DNA of 64,000 bases from Chitinophaga sp. S165 (GCF_003182155.1 NZ_QGTG01000017.1:1-64000), one strand, 5' to 3'; shown: positions 9,498 to 19,579, counted from the first letter of the stretch. Program-made: numbers and translations. The notes: generated by a model not told the origin, from the sequence alone.

Positions 9498-10334
9498 TTA
9501 TTCACTTTGTTCCATGAGACTGAATAATATCTTCCTTTCGCCTTCATCCAGGTTGATACCGGTTGTGGAATCTGCCGGGATGAAATGTCTTTTGAAGGCT
9601 TTTATAGCGGCTGTAGTATCCCTGGTATCATATCCAACGATACGCAGCGCCTGTTTGCTATTGAAATCGCCAGGCAGGATGATCTTCGACGTATCGCCGT
9701 ACCATAGTCCGAAACCCTTCTCCGCCAGCTGCTGCCAGGGGAAATAAGCACTGGGATCTACCTTGCGGCTTGGAGCAATATCCCCATGACCGATAAAATT
9801 GGCTGCCGGAATATTAAACCGGTGTTTCAGGGAATCCAGTAACACCAGCAGACTATTGATCTGTTGCGGCTGAAATGGCACTAAGCCGTTATTATCCAGC
9901 TCGATACCTATAGAACAGGAGTTCATATCCGTCACGTTCCCCCATTTGGACAATCCCGCATGCCATGCCCGCAGATAATCGTTCAGCATATGATTGATCG
10001 TTCCGTCACTACACACTACATAATGTGCGCTCACCTGTGTACGGGGCAATGTGAAAGTATTAAAAGTGGTATCGCAGGAACCCTGCGCAGTATGATGGAT
10101 GATCACATAGTTCGGCTTCCGCATATTAAAATTGGTCGTGCCTATCCAGTTTACTGCTGTGGGAGCACCGGCGGCAGGTACAGGGGCCGGTTGCACTCTC
10201 AGTACACTGGCGTATTGTTTGGCCTGCTGGCGGTACACTTTATTGGTCGTTGCATACGGTTTAGGAGCACAACTGTATATGGTTGCGGTCATTACCCATA
10301 GTATTAAACGTGGATATTGTTTCATTGTGTTCAT
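9498..10334 (-). CDS. N-acetylmuramoyl-L-alanine amidase, AmiD-like lipoprotein
   Basis: A 278-residue zinc amidase of the Amidase_2 (PGRP-like) family, which cuts the bond between muramic acid and the stem peptide. It has a lipoprotein signal with Cys about residue 22. The metal and catalytic residues are visible: IIHHT (His 80/81), SAHYVV, WHAG (His125), IGIELDNNG (Glu145) and GHGDIAPSRKVDP (His183, Asp193). The C-terminal ~75 residues look like a small helical, possibly wall-binding, domain. A role in peptidoglycan recycling or remodelling is likely. It leads a probable two-gene unit with the unknown secreted protein downstream. Confidence 0.93.
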   Translation of the reverse strand: MNTMKQYPRLILWVMTATIYSCAPKPYATTNKVYRQQAKQYASVLRVQPAPVPAAGAPTAVNWIGTTNFNMRKPNYVIIHHTAQGSCDTTFNTFTLPRTQVSAHYVVCSDGTINHMLNDYLRAWHAGLSKWGNVTDMNSCSIGIELDNNGLVPFQPQQINSLLVLLDSLKHRFNIPAANFIGHGDIAPSRKVDPSAYFPWQQLAEKGFGLWYGDTSKIILPGDFNSKQALRIVGYDTRDTTAAIKAFKRHFIPADSTTGINLDEGERKILFSLMEQSE

Positions 10335-10375
10335 CTTTGGTAGCTTAATTTAATGATTATCCGGTAATTAACAAC

Positions 10376-10406
10376 GAAGCCCGGCTCGTTTCACCGGCCG
10401 GGCTTC
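10376..10406 (-). terminator. Hairpin downstream of the GH92 gene
   Basis: A perfect 10-bp stem (10376-10385 with 10397-10406) is followed on the minus strand by a moderately T-rich stretch (GTTGTTAATT). It lies 50 bases past the mannosidase stop and before the amidase gene. Confidence 0.65.
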
Positions 10407-10455
10407 ATTGCTTGTATCTGCTGATGGCCGTCTTACGACTGCCATACTGATATTA

Positions 10456-12744
10456 TTATTTCAGTTCCTGTGACAGGGAATAAGGTACGTTCTTGTCAGA
10501 GATACCTCTTGTCTTGTTAGGTACTGCATCCATGTCGAAGTTGATAGTAGCGCCTTTCATGATCGCATTGTGGTCCAGCCAGTTGTTGGCATATGGCTGA
10601 CCATTGAAGGTAACACCTTTGATATAGCGGTTTGCTTCGCTGTTCTTAGGAGCGGTTACGATCAGCTGTTTGCCATTTTCCAGTGTAACAGTGGTCTTCT
10701 TGAATAAAGGCGCACCTACTACGTACTGCTGTGTACCAGGACATACAGGGTAGAAGCCCATAGCGGTAAACACATACCAGGCAGAAGTCTGACCATTGTC
10801 CTCATCACCGCAATAACCATCAGGAGTAGCGGAATACAGGCGGTTCATTACTTCCCTTAACCAGTACTGTGCTTTCCAGGGTTGACCTGCATAGTTATAC
10901 AGGTAGATCATGTGCTGGATAGGCTGGTTACCGTGTGCATACTGACCCATGTTCATGATCTGCATCTCGCGGATCTCATGGATGGTACCACCATAGTAGC
11001 TATCGTCGTATACCGGAGGCATAGAGAACACTGAATCCAGCATGTCTACAAATGTCTGTTTGCCACCCATCAGGTCTATCAGGCCCTGAACGTCGTGGAA
11101 TACTGACCAGGTGTAGTGCCAGCTGTTTCCTTCAGTGAATGCATCACCCCATTTGAAAGGGTTGAAAGGTGTCTGGAACTTGCCATCTTTATTTTTACCA
11201 CGCATCAGTTTTGTTTCAGGATCGAACACGTTGCGGTAGTTACGAGCCTGTTTTGCAAATCTGTCAATCTCAGACTGAGGACGGTTCAGCGCTTTTGCCA
11301 GTTTGTAGATGGTGAAGTCGTCATATGAATATTCGAGTGTACGGGCAGTGTTCTCATTGATGTTCACATCGTAAGGCACATATCCCAGCTCATTGTAATA
11401 TTTCACACCAGCACGGCCAACGGAGGTCAGCGGACCAGCATTATCTGCATTTTTCAGCAATGCTTCATAAGCTTTGTTTACATCGAAACCTCTGATACCT
11501 TTTAAGTAAGCATCTGCGATCAGGGAAGCAGAGTTAGAACCGATCATACAGTCGCGGTGACCAGGGCTTGCCCACTCAGGCAACCAGCCGCTTTCGTTAT
11601 ACGCGTTCACCAGTCCTTCCATGATGTGTGCATTCATAGATGGGTACATCATGTTGAAGAATGGGAAGGTAGCACGGAAAGTGTCCCAGAAACCGTTATC
11701 GGTGAACATATAGCCAGGTAATACTTTACCATTGTAAGGGCTGTAGTGTACTACGGCTCCTTTAGCATCATATTCATAGAATTTACGTGGGAACAGCATA
11801 GTGCGGTACAGGCAGGAATAGAAGGTACGGATCTGTTCAGAGGTACCACCTTCTACTTTGATACGGCCCAGTTCTTTATTCCAGGCTGCTTTTGCCTTTT
11901 CTTTCACCACATCGAAGTTGCTGCCGCCGATCTCTTTCTGGAGGTTCAGTTCAGCCTGTTCAGGGCTGATGAAGGAAGATGCTACTTTTACGTTCACCTT
12001 CTCTCCTTTTGCAGTAGCAAAGCCAATTACAGCACCTACGTGTTTGTCCTGTGCTTCCGCTTCACCGGCTTTCAGTTCACCGTTCTTAAAGGTTGCCACA
12101 TAGGTAAATGGCTTATCGAAAGTCAGTACGAAATAGTTCTTGAAGTTAGATGGTACGCCACCGCTGTTCTTGGTGGTGTAACCAACGATCTTGCGTTCAG
12201 CCTGTAATACTTTAACGTAAGAGCCTTTGTCCAGCGCGTCAATTACCACGAAAGCACTGTCTGTTTTCGGATAAGTGAAACGGATAGCCGCTGCTCTTTC
12301 AGTAGGCGTGATCTCGGTGGTCACATTGTGATCCGCCAGATATACGCTATAATAGTATGGTTTGGAAACTTCAGCTTTGTGAGAGAACCAGCTGGCCCTG
12401 TCATCTTCCTTGAACCTTACTTTCCCGGTTACCGGCATGATGGCAAACTGGCCGTAGTCGTTAATCCATGGGCTAGGCTGGTGGGTTTGCTTAAAACCGC
12501 GCAGTTTATCAGAATTATAGGTATAAGCCCAACCATCTCCCATTTTACCTGTCTGCGGCATCCAGAAGTTCATGCCCCATGGAGTAGCGATAGCGGGATA
12601 AGTATTCCCTGTGGACAGGGAGCCTTTAGAATCGGTACCCATCAAAGGGTTCACGTACTCTACAGGGTCAGTTACGCTGTTGATAGTTTGTGCCTTTACC
12701 CAGCAGGAAGCCAGCATAAGGGCGGATAAAATAATTCTTTTCAT
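10456..12744 (-). CDS. GH92 family alpha-mannosidase
   Basis: A 762-residue exo-acting alpha-mannosidase with a signal peptide (ends SCWVKAQ). The family is calcium-dependent and inverting, and commonly cleaves alpha-1,2 and related mannose links of N-glycans and yeast mannan. Family motifs are intact: the N-terminal YVNPLMGTDS, FKQTHQPSPW near residue 85, EGNSWHYTW near residue 537 with the presumed catalytic acid Glu, and GDEDNGQTSAWYVFTAMGFY near residue 647 with the Asp residues linked to calcium and the base. Length is normal. It stands alone rather than within the susCD unit, but their proximity suggests a mannose-containing glycan as a shared target. Confidence 0.96.
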   Translation of the reverse strand: MKRIILSALMLASCWVKAQTINSVTDPVEYVNPLMGTDSKGSLSTGNTYPAIATPWGMNFWMPQTGKMGDGWAYTYNSDKLRGFKQTHQPSPWINDYGQFAIMPVTGKVRFKEDDRASWFSHKAEVSKPYYYSVYLADHNVTTEITPTERAAAIRFTYPKTDSAFVVIDALDKGSYVKVLQAERKIVGYTTKNSGGVPSNFKNYFVLTFDKPFTYVATFKNGELKAGEAEAQDKHVGAVIGFATAKGEKVNVKVASSFISPEQAELNLQKEIGGSNFDVVKEKAKAAWNKELGRIKVEGGTSEQIRTFYSCLYRTMLFPRKFYEYDAKGAVVHYSPYNGKVLPGYMFTDNGFWDTFRATFPFFNMMYPSMNAHIMEGLVNAYNESGWLPEWASPGHRDCMIGSNSASLIADAYLKGIRGFDVNKAYEALLKNADNAGPLTSVGRAGVKYYNELGYVPYDVNINENTARTLEYSYDDFTIYKLAKALNRPQSEIDRFAKQARNYRNVFDPETKLMRGKNKDGKFQTPFNPFKWGDAFTEGNSWHYTWSVFHDVQGLIDLMGGKQTFVDMLDSVFSMPPVYDDSYYGGTIHEIREMQIMNMGQYAHGNQPIQHMIYLYNYAGQPWKAQYWLREVMNRLYSATPDGYCGDEDNGQTSAWYVFTAMGFYPVCPGTQQYVVGAPLFKKTTVTLENGKQLIVTAPKNSEANRYIKGVTFNGQPYANNWLDHNAIMKGATINFDMDAVPNKTRGISDKNVPYSLSQELK

Positions 12745-13082
12745 GTTGAGACGGAATGGAATTTTAGCTTTTTATAAGTCTGTAAAAATAGCGTTTCAAC
12801 CGAAAAGTACATGTTTATTTTATAAATGGCGATAGCGTGACTGACACCCAGGCTAAAATGTTTTAGCTTCGCAGTACGGAACTGCCATCTTTATTTTAAA
12901 ACTAATATGTTTAACTACCAGACTAAACCTGACCCCGCTTTTGTAGTCAAACGATTGATTTTGTCGTTTGACAGACGAAAAAAGGCCATGTGATGTTTTC
13001 ATATACGACAAGATGCCAATCTGCCGTTTCTATATTAGCCGAAGCAAATCAACGTGATGTTCGCGTATCCCGAATGACTTAA
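12745..13082. other. Divergent intergenic region with a 9-bp inverted repeat
   Basis: This region separates the divergent GH92 and S41 genes and so should hold both promoters. The clearest structure is a perfect inverted repeat GTCAAACGA-N9-TCGTTTGAC at 12946-12972, which has the size of a regulator operator. No TAnnTTTG element or gene was found. Confidence 0.5.
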
Positions 13083-14660
13083 ATGAACAATGGACATATG
13101 AATAAACATTTTACACTAACCATGAAAATGGCCATGGTAGGTGTTCTCTGTAGTGCTATCTTTAGTGCCTGCCGCAAGGACAGTAACAAAGCCGACAACA
13201 CTACGCCAACTTCCTCCACCGTTACGACAGACGAAGACTCCCTTAAGTATCTCATGTACCGCATCATGCAGGTGACGTATGTGGACGGGGGCCGTAACAA
13301 GCAGACCGATCTGCCAACTTATTTCTGGTATAACCAGGTTCCGCAATTAGATCCTTCCAGTAGCAACTATGCTACCGCAGAGGACTTGCTGAATACAATG
13401 AAAACGTATTCGAAGAATGCAAGTGGCACCGTCCTGGACCGATATAGCTTTCTGGACCGTACGGGATCATTATCGACCTCCCTGCAGAACGGGATGTCCG
13501 AGACATTCAATAAAATCAGCGCTACAGGCAACTACGGGATGGAAGTCAGCTATGCATCCGACAATACCAGGTCTTACCTGTATATCGTTTATGCCGACAA
13601 GAACTCCCCTGCCGGGAAGAAAGGCCTGAACCGTGGTGATGAGATCATTGCTGTGAACGGCGATACGAACATTTCATATGACGGCCCTAATGGCGCTAAC
13701 GTCAGTAAGGTGACCAATGCCATCTATTACTCCGATGCCGTGACACTGAGGGTTAAAAAGGCCGTAACGGGTACTGAAGCTAATTACAGTCTTGCATCAG
13801 GTGCTTTCACGATCAACCCGGTATTGTTTGATACTATCTATACGGTGAACAACCAGAAAGTAGGCTACTTTGTGTTCTATACTTTTACGAACACCTTCAA
13901 TACCCAGGGCGCGGCTACTTTGACCAAAACCGCATTAGACGGGCTTTTCTCCAAATTCAAAGCTGCCGGTATCAGTAACCTGATAGTTGACCTGCGTTAT
14001 AATCAGGGCGGTTCTGTCGCTACAGCTGAATACCTGGATAGCGCGATAGCACCGGCTTCTGCAGCAGGGAAAACGATGTATTACTATCAGTACAATGATA
14101 AACTGACAGCCGATCTGGGCGGTACAGGACTGGAACCTTTCGTGAAATTCCCCTCCACTACCGGAGGTCTGAACCTGAACAACGTATTCTTCGTTACAGG
14201 CTCTCACACGGCCTCTGCCAGTGAACTGACGTTGAATAACCTCTTGCCTCATATGAGCGTAAAACTGGTGGGCGATACCACTTATGGCAAACCTGTTGGT
14301 TTCATTACGTTCAACATTTCAAAGTATGACGAGACACATACCAAGAAATACCTGGCCGATCTGTATGCTATTAACTTCGCTACGGAGAATGCCAATCATG
14401 TGGGCGGATATTATACAGGTATAGCGCCTGACCAGCTGGCGGACGATTTCATTAATGTACCCTGGGGTTACAGGACTGAAGACGAGAACCTGGACAGGAT
14501 CTTCAATTACATCACCACTGGTAGTTTTGCCAGGACCAGTGCCAATGCGCGTATTGCGACGGCAAGCACCGCCAATCAGCGGGCTGCCATCCAATCTTCT
14601 ATTACATCTCCACGGTTCAACGGGATGGTTGATTACCGTATAGGCAAACGCATTCAATAA
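13083..14660 (+). CDS. S41-family (CtpA-like) peptidase lipoprotein
   Basis: A 525-residue serine protease of the C-terminal-processing type, anchored as a lipoprotein (signal ending IFSACRKD). A PDZ domain lies near residues 160-235 (KKGLNRGDEIIAVNGD). It is followed by the S41 core, with LIVDLRYNQGG near residue 305 and GSHTASASELTLNNL near residue 375 carrying the presumed nucleophile Ser. Such Bacteroidota proteases act in the periplasm or at the outer membrane on exported proteins. The start at 13083 is an ATG. The ATG at 13098 gives a more standard signal peptide and may be the real start. Confidence 0.92.
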   Translation: MNNGHMNKHFTLTMKMAMVGVLCSAIFSACRKDSNKADNTTPTSSTVTTDEDSLKYLMYRIMQVTYVDGGRNKQTDLPTYFWYNQVPQLDPSSSNYATAEDLLNTMKTYSKNASGTVLDRYSFLDRTGSLSTSLQNGMSETFNKISATGNYGMEVSYASDNTRSYLYIVYADKNSPAGKKGLNRGDEIIAVNGDTNISYDGPNGANVSKVTNAIYYSDAVTLRVKKAVTGTEANYSLASGAFTINPVLFDTIYTVNNQKVGYFVFYTFTNTFNTQGAATLTKTALDGLFSKFKAAGISNLIVDLRYNQGGSVATAEYLDSAIAPASAAGKTMYYYQYNDKLTADLGGTGLEPFVKFPSTTGGLNLNNVFFVTGSHTASASELTLNNLLPHMSVKLVGDTTYGKPVGFITFNISKYDETHTKKYLADLYAINFATENANHVGGYYTGIAPDQLADDFINVPWGYRTEDENLDRIFNYITTGSFARTSANARIATASTANQRAAIQSSITSPRFNGMVDYRIGKRIQ

Positions 14661-14662
14661 TA

Positions 14663-15559
14663 TTAACGGTGCTGGTCGTAATAATTGGCGACCAGTTCGT
14701 ACCCTAACAATACTCTTTCCGCCGACGTAAGCGGGGTGGTAGCGGGCATTCCTGCAGCCTCTTCCAATTGCGTCGGCGTTCTTATTCCTACTACAGCTGC
14801 TCTTACCACCGGCTCACCCAGTACATAACATATAGCAGTCTGCGCGGGTGTACGTTTATTCTCGGAGAACTGAGCCACGACTTTCGCCATTTTACTAACA
14901 TCTTCGGTCGTATAGTTCAGGTAAGGTTCTGCCGGCTTTCCTGCCAGTACTCCTTTCGCTACACTTCCTCTTGCCAACACACCTACTCCATATTTTTCCA
15001 GCAGCGGAAACACCTCTTCTTCTGGTCTTCTGTCCAGCAGACTATACTGCATCATGACACTACTGATACTGGATTTATGCACATATTCCCTGATCACATT
15101 AGGCCGGATGGAGGAAATACCATAATACCGGATCTTCCCCAGATGTTGTAACCGTTCAAAGGTTTCAATGATATCATCTATAGGGTCTTCGATCGTGCCG
15201 CCGTGTAACTGGTACAGGTCAATGTAATCTGTTCCGAGCCGGCGCAGACTATCGTCCACGGCCTTCATGATATATTCCGGGCTTGGGTTCCAATCCCAGC
15301 CGCTACCGTCGCTCCGCCACTGGTTACCAACTTTAGTGGCAATGATGGCGTCACTCCGCCGGTCTTTTAAAGCCCTGCCCAGCTGTGTTTCATTCTCTCC
15401 ATGTTGGTATAGGTCGGCGGTATCGAAGAAGTTGATGCCTTTGTCCAATGCCTGTTTGATCAGGTTTTCATTTTCTGTTGCATTATTGCCGAGGGACATA
15501 CATCCGAAAGCGATCTCGCTGATGTCCAGATTAGAGTTACCCAGAATATTGTAGTTCAT
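14663..15559 (-). CDS. Aldo/keto reductase
   Basis: A 298-residue NADPH-dependent reductase with the AKR TIM-barrel. The catalytic tetrad is visible in FFDTADLYQHGENE (Asp and Tyr), IIATKVG (Lys) and LYQLHGG (His). The C-terminus keeps the GIRTPTQLEEAAG phosphate-binding segment. It resembles the YajO/YghZ-like aldo/keto reductases that act on small aldehydes or sugars. It lies 22 bases past the nuclease-like gene on the same strand and may be transcribed with it. I see no functional link. Confidence 0.92.
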   Translation of the reverse strand: MNYNILGNSNLDISEIAFGCMSLGNNATENENLIKQALDKGINFFDTADLYQHGENETQLGRALKDRRSDAIIATKVGNQWRSDGSGWDWNPSPEYIMKAVDDSLRRLGTDYIDLYQLHGGTIEDPIDDIIETFERLQHLGKIRYYGISSIRPNVIREYVHKSSISSVMMQYSLLDRRPEEEVFPLLEKYGVGVLARGSVAKGVLAGKPAEPYLNYTTEDVSKMAKVVAQFSENKRTPAQTAICYVLGEPVVRAAVVGIRTPTQLEEAAGMPATTPLTSAERVLLGYELVANYYDQHR

Positions 15560-15581
15560 GCTCTAATTTAAGCAATTCTGC

Positions 15582-17879
15582 TTACGAAGCAGAAGGATCT
15601 TCACTACGGTCAGGCCAGCGCACGTCCTCTTCTGTCACTGTCTTAATAAAACCCTCCTTCGGGCTGTACAGGTGTTTTATTTGTGTAAATCTTCTATTGC
15701 CTGCCATGCCCTTTATCTGTACATAGCCTTCAAGCATTTCTTTCTTTCGCAGTTTTAGCACCATATATTTTCTGCCTTCATCGCGAAACAAAGGATGGCC
15801 GGGAGGATATACTTTTTTGTAAGGCATATAATTGATACTTACTATTTCATAAAAGCAGATAATCCCGCGTCCTTCTATATAAGGAGCAAAGTAGCGGGCC
15901 TTCAGGTCTCCGAGTGTCTGATCCAATTTTTTGCGGCTATAGATCATCGCTTCATTTTCTACGAGCTCGCTGTACATTGCTATGTCTGCGGCATCAACGG
16001 GATCAACAAATACATAAGCATCTGTCGTCATGTAGTCCCGTCCATTTTGTGCTGGTACTTTTGCCAGCAGCTGCGTAGCATCTGTCGCAATAATATATCT
16101 GAGATGTTTTTCCAGTAATGAGGATCCTTCTTCACTGCCTGGCAGGAAGGGAAAACCTCCAATGTTCTCCGGAAGAATAACCTCCCGGTAATATCGTTCG
16201 TGATATTCTTTCTTTTCCAGACCAGGAAAGAGTATATATGCGCCTACCACCTCCTTGTAGAGGTCATATTTTTGTCCTTCTTTTTTCCTGCGATAGATAG
16301 ACTCTCTGTATTCACGCATTTTCCCCACATCCTTTGGGTCCGGCTCATCCATTTTGTCTTCCATATGGAACCTATCTGATTCCACCAATCGATATTTGGA
16401 ATCAAACAAATAGGTCAGGTACAGATTACGTGGCTGATCTTTTTTCTCTATCCGCAAAATGATATCGGGGCAAACCGGCTTATCGAATGTACCCGCATCT
16501 TCCGTATCGAAACTGTTCGTATACCGGAGTTCCTGGTAAAGTTCTATGTGAGTGCCATCCTTACAGGTAAAAACCATTTTGGAATGCATATTCTTTTCCG
16601 GCAATAAGCGAAATGCAGCCGTTTTTATTCTGGGCATTTTCTCAATATCGGGTGCCACACCTGTGATTTCCTGCAGCAAGCGGGCAATCCCAAAGAAACA
16701 TGAGAGCTGGTAGAGATAAGCAATATCTTTCAGTTCTATTTCATACAGTCCTTCCTGTAGTTCATATCCCATTTTTAAGGCCTCCCAGTCTTTCAGCAAT
16801 CCTACATAACCCGGATGGTTTAGCAGCACAGCCGAATATCGTCGTCCATTATGATGTTTTCCTACTTTTCTGAAAACCGTATGCGTGGGCAGTGTGGCTA
16901 TGGCTTCTCCTGCAAATTCCAGCTGCATCCGGTAGGCTTTGTCCATCCGTTTGATACTGCTATCCTGCGAGACTTTAGTGTAAATGCGCTCATAGCTTTC
17001 CAGTATATCTTTAATGATATGTTTTACGTACCTGTTCTCGTAATTATCTTCTCCCAGCTGCTTATCTTTAACTGCAAAGTATTCACCCGCGCGCCCGGAG
17101 CTCTTTGCCAGTTTATCTACCAGCGGTCCTTTGGGCTTCTCTATCTTGTCTCCTTTCGTTCTATTTCTTAGAACAGATATTTCACGATGAGGATTCTCAA
17201 CAATCAGCCGCAGATTCCTCATTATGCTTCTGAAGATGTTCCCAAAAATTGTCCACCATAAAACATCACTATCGCCGGTACCTTGTAAACCAAAATGGTG
17301 ATAAGTTTTCCTAAGATAATCTATCACCAGCCGGGGAAATACGGTTTCAATCTGGGTTACCATAGCCGGATGGTCCTTCTTGGAATCAAGCTTTGCCGAG
17401 AACACGGTAAATTGAAACAGTACACTATGCTGTACAGTTTTCAGCTCATAGTCGATAATAAGATCAAATTCTCCCGGTTCATTGTAGAATGTTAGCTCAG
17501 CCGAGGCGTACAAGTTCCCTCCCTGGGTTTCTCTTACATCAAACAGGTCCTTTACATTTTTCACTCTGGAGCGAAAGGAAACCGCTACTACATTAGGATC
17601 AAAATCTACTCTTAACTTATAGACCGTATTCTCAAAGAATACCGGGTGCCTGACCATATGGATATCTGCCTTTTCTGACCGTTGTGAGCCGGGTTGCCAG
17701 ATCATGAATTTCTTAACGTATCCGGAAAAGAGATAGGCTGTTTCAAAGTTTTCTTTTGTATGTCTCTTCTGCGTTGCTTCGAAGACATCGGCAAAGATCT
17801 CCCCTGCCGCTACACTTGTAAGATCAAACCCCAGTTTGAAATCTTTATAATCGATAGCTAGTATATTCATGTTGATCAC
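15582..17879 (-). CDS. DUF2357/PD-(D/E)XK nuclease-like protein, McrC-type partner
   Basis: A 765-residue protein that matches the DUF2357 class of McrBC-related partners. The middle of the protein carries a PD-(D/E)XK-type core: PDIILRIEKKD followed by YLFDSKYRL near residues 470-497, giving the D...(D/E)xK pattern of a restriction-like nuclease. The start ATG overlaps the end of the ATPase gene by 4 bases, so the two are translated together. Family knowledge says McrB-type ATPases drive a nuclease partner that cuts modified or foreign DNA. By inference this is the effector of a type IV-like restriction or related defence system. It is longer than classical McrC (about 350 residues). Confidence 0.85.
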   Translation of the reverse strand: MINMNILAIDYKDFKLGFDLTSVAAGEIFADVFEATQKRHTKENFETAYLFSGYVKKFMIWQPGSQRSEKADIHMVRHPVFFENTVYKLRVDFDPNVVAVSFRSRVKNVKDLFDVRETQGGNLYASAELTFYNEPGEFDLIIDYELKTVQHSVLFQFTVFSAKLDSKKDHPAMVTQIETVFPRLVIDYLRKTYHHFGLQGTGDSDVLWWTIFGNIFRSIMRNLRLIVENPHREISVLRNRTKGDKIEKPKGPLVDKLAKSSGRAGEYFAVKDKQLGEDNYENRYVKHIIKDILESYERIYTKVSQDSSIKRMDKAYRMQLEFAGEAIATLPTHTVFRKVGKHHNGRRYSAVLLNHPGYVGLLKDWEALKMGYELQEGLYEIELKDIAYLYQLSCFFGIARLLQEITGVAPDIEKMPRIKTAAFRLLPEKNMHSKMVFTCKDGTHIELYQELRYTNSFDTEDAGTFDKPVCPDIILRIEKKDQPRNLYLTYLFDSKYRLVESDRFHMEDKMDEPDPKDVGKMREYRESIYRRKKEGQKYDLYKEVVGAYILFPGLEKKEYHERYYREVILPENIGGFPFLPGSEEGSSLLEKHLRYIIATDATQLLAKVPAQNGRDYMTTDAYVFVDPVDAADIAMYSELVENEAMIYSRKKLDQTLGDLKARYFAPYIEGRGIICFYEIVSINYMPYKKVYPPGHPLFRDEGRKYMVLKLRKKEMLEGYVQIKGMAGNRRFTQIKHLYSPKEGFIKTVTEEDVRWPDRSEDPSAS

Positions 17880-19579
17880 CAGAATGAAGTGAGGCCGGTT
17901 TTTCTTAATTGGAGCTGTATGCGTGATAATTTCCGCTGGCAGTTTGGATACTGGCGGGTAGCTGCTAATAGCTTTTCAATAATATCCCCACATTCTGTAT
18001 CATCTCCTGATATTCTTGTCAGTATCTTCATACAGATTATTTCATCGAGGCATATATTCAGCCAGTTTGCCGGCATAGTGCCATAAGCGGCTAACGCTTC
18101 ATTATAGGCACAATATAACAGTATATCTTCCCTGACGCGATAGGAAATAGCAAAGGGAGAATCTATCAGTATCCCGTTTAGCTTCTTCAGTTCATTCATG
18201 ATCTGCGTACCCACTTTAGGACTATTGTTATAGGCTTCCCTCCCGCTTAATTTCCCTTCCATCAATACTGCAGCTGCTTCATAAGTATCGGGGTATTCCC
18301 ATGTTTCTACCGGCGATGTCAGGCCGTGTTCAATATCCATTCCCTGCATTTCGATCACAATGGTCCTGTCCAAAACACGTTTACTCAGGATATGGGTCGT
18401 TTCATCCATATTGATCGTGCCAATTACGGTTAGATTGGCCGGTAACATAATCCCTCTGCTCAGAAAATACGCCTGCATTTTAGGATTACCTTCTATACCA
18501 AGTTTCGCCCAAAATTCAGGGTCCTCCCTGCTATATATTGCAACACTCTCTTTACTGATAAAAGCATCATAGACTATCTCGCCATCTTTACGCCTGCCGG
18601 TTTCGAGTATGCTCAGGAAGTCGGAGAAATAATGCTCGATCCTTGCCAGGTTCATTTCGTCCAGGCAAACAAAAAAAGGGACATGCGGGTATTGGCTTGC
18701 CTTGACAATAAACCGGAGCAGGTCCGTACAATGATACCGGGACATATCTGCACGTATCATAGCATATCCCAAAAGATCATCCGGTTCGTGCCAATCCGGC
18801 CTTACCCTGATTATTTGAATATTACCAGGATAATCTTCGTTTCGAAGTGCACTATCCGTGCAGGTTATATAAGCAAGCTTTCGCACCAGCCAGGATTTAC
18901 CTGTCCCGCTTACGCCGCTTAACAATACAAAAGGCTTGGTTCTGACGGACATCAATAGCTGCCGGTAAGGGTGATCGAACGTGATGCCATACGATGGAAA
19001 TTCATCTTTGGCCCTTTTTAGCCGCTTTGAGCCACTCATTGTTTTGGGTTGGGTTACTAATGCCATTTCTATTTTTGTTTGATTAACAGTCAGATTTATG
19101 CCCTTTAAATGCGGGTTACATTGTTCGAGCATGTCCCGTGCAGGCCCCTGGTCGAATAACTGTCCCAGGTCGTTCATCCTGGCCAACCTGTAGGCATTGT
19201 CTGCCTCCCCCGGTATCCAGACATCAGCGATCCCGTTGTGCCGTAAAGGTTTTGTCCATTTCCATCCCCGTGGGATCGCTTCCCACTGCAATACGGCATA
19301 TTTCCTGAACTCATCGCCTTCCCGGGAGGCATACAGTCCATCCCCATATGTAAACTCCTTCAGCCAGGTATGCTGGCTACGCACACCTGTGCACACAACG
19401 TCAGTGGCTACTGTATACAAAACTTCCTTTTCCTCCCTGTTCACAAAGAACACCACATCTCCCTCCTGTGCGTTCTTCAGTATAGCCTCATCCCAGAAAA
19501 TAGCATCCTTATTGCGGGATAACATATTGCGGTAGTCAGTGTCCCCATTCCTGACGTCATATACCCTTGCACGTTTCAT
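17876..19579 (-). CDS. McrB-type AAA+ ATPase with an N-terminal EVE/PUA-like domain
   Basis: A 567-residue protein. Residues 1-145 resemble an EVE/PUA-like reader (GDVVFFVNREEKEVLYTVA near 40-59), a fold that recognises modified bases in many McrB relatives. Residues about 195-430 are a McrB-type AAA+ domain: Walker A GVSGTGKS at 222-229, Walker B FFVCLDEMNLARIEHYFSDF at 302-321, and the family signature TINMDETTHILSKRVLDR at 388-405. These match the McrB GTPase/ATPase branch closely. It is translationally coupled to the DUF2357 nuclease. By inference the pair recognises a modified or invading DNA and moves or loops it for cleavage. The EVE assignment is from general pattern and is less certain than the ATPase. 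Confidence 0.9.
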   Translation of the reverse strand: MKRARVYDVRNGDTDYRNMLSRNKDAIFWDEAILKNAQEGDVVFFVNREEKEVLYTVATDVVCTGVRSQHTWLKEFTYGDGLYASREGDEFRKYAVLQWEAIPRGWKWTKPLRHNGIADVWIPGEADNAYRLARMNDLGQLFDQGPARDMLEQCNPHLKGINLTVNQTKIEMALVTQPKTMSGSKRLKRAKDEFPSYGITFDHPYRQLLMSVRTKPFVLLSGVSGTGKSWLVRKLAYITCTDSALRNEDYPGNIQIIRVRPDWHEPDDLLGYAMIRADMSRYHCTDLLRFIVKASQYPHVPFFVCLDEMNLARIEHYFSDFLSILETGRRKDGEIVYDAFISKESVAIYSREDPEFWAKLGIEGNPKMQAYFLSRGIMLPANLTVIGTINMDETTHILSKRVLDRTIVIEMQGMDIEHGLTSPVETWEYPDTYEAAAVLMEGKLSGREAYNNSPKVGTQIMNELKKLNGILIDSPFAISYRVREDILLYCAYNEALAAYGTMPANWLNICLDEIICMKILTRISGDDTECGDIIEKLLAATRQYPNCQRKLSRIQLQLRKTGLTSFW

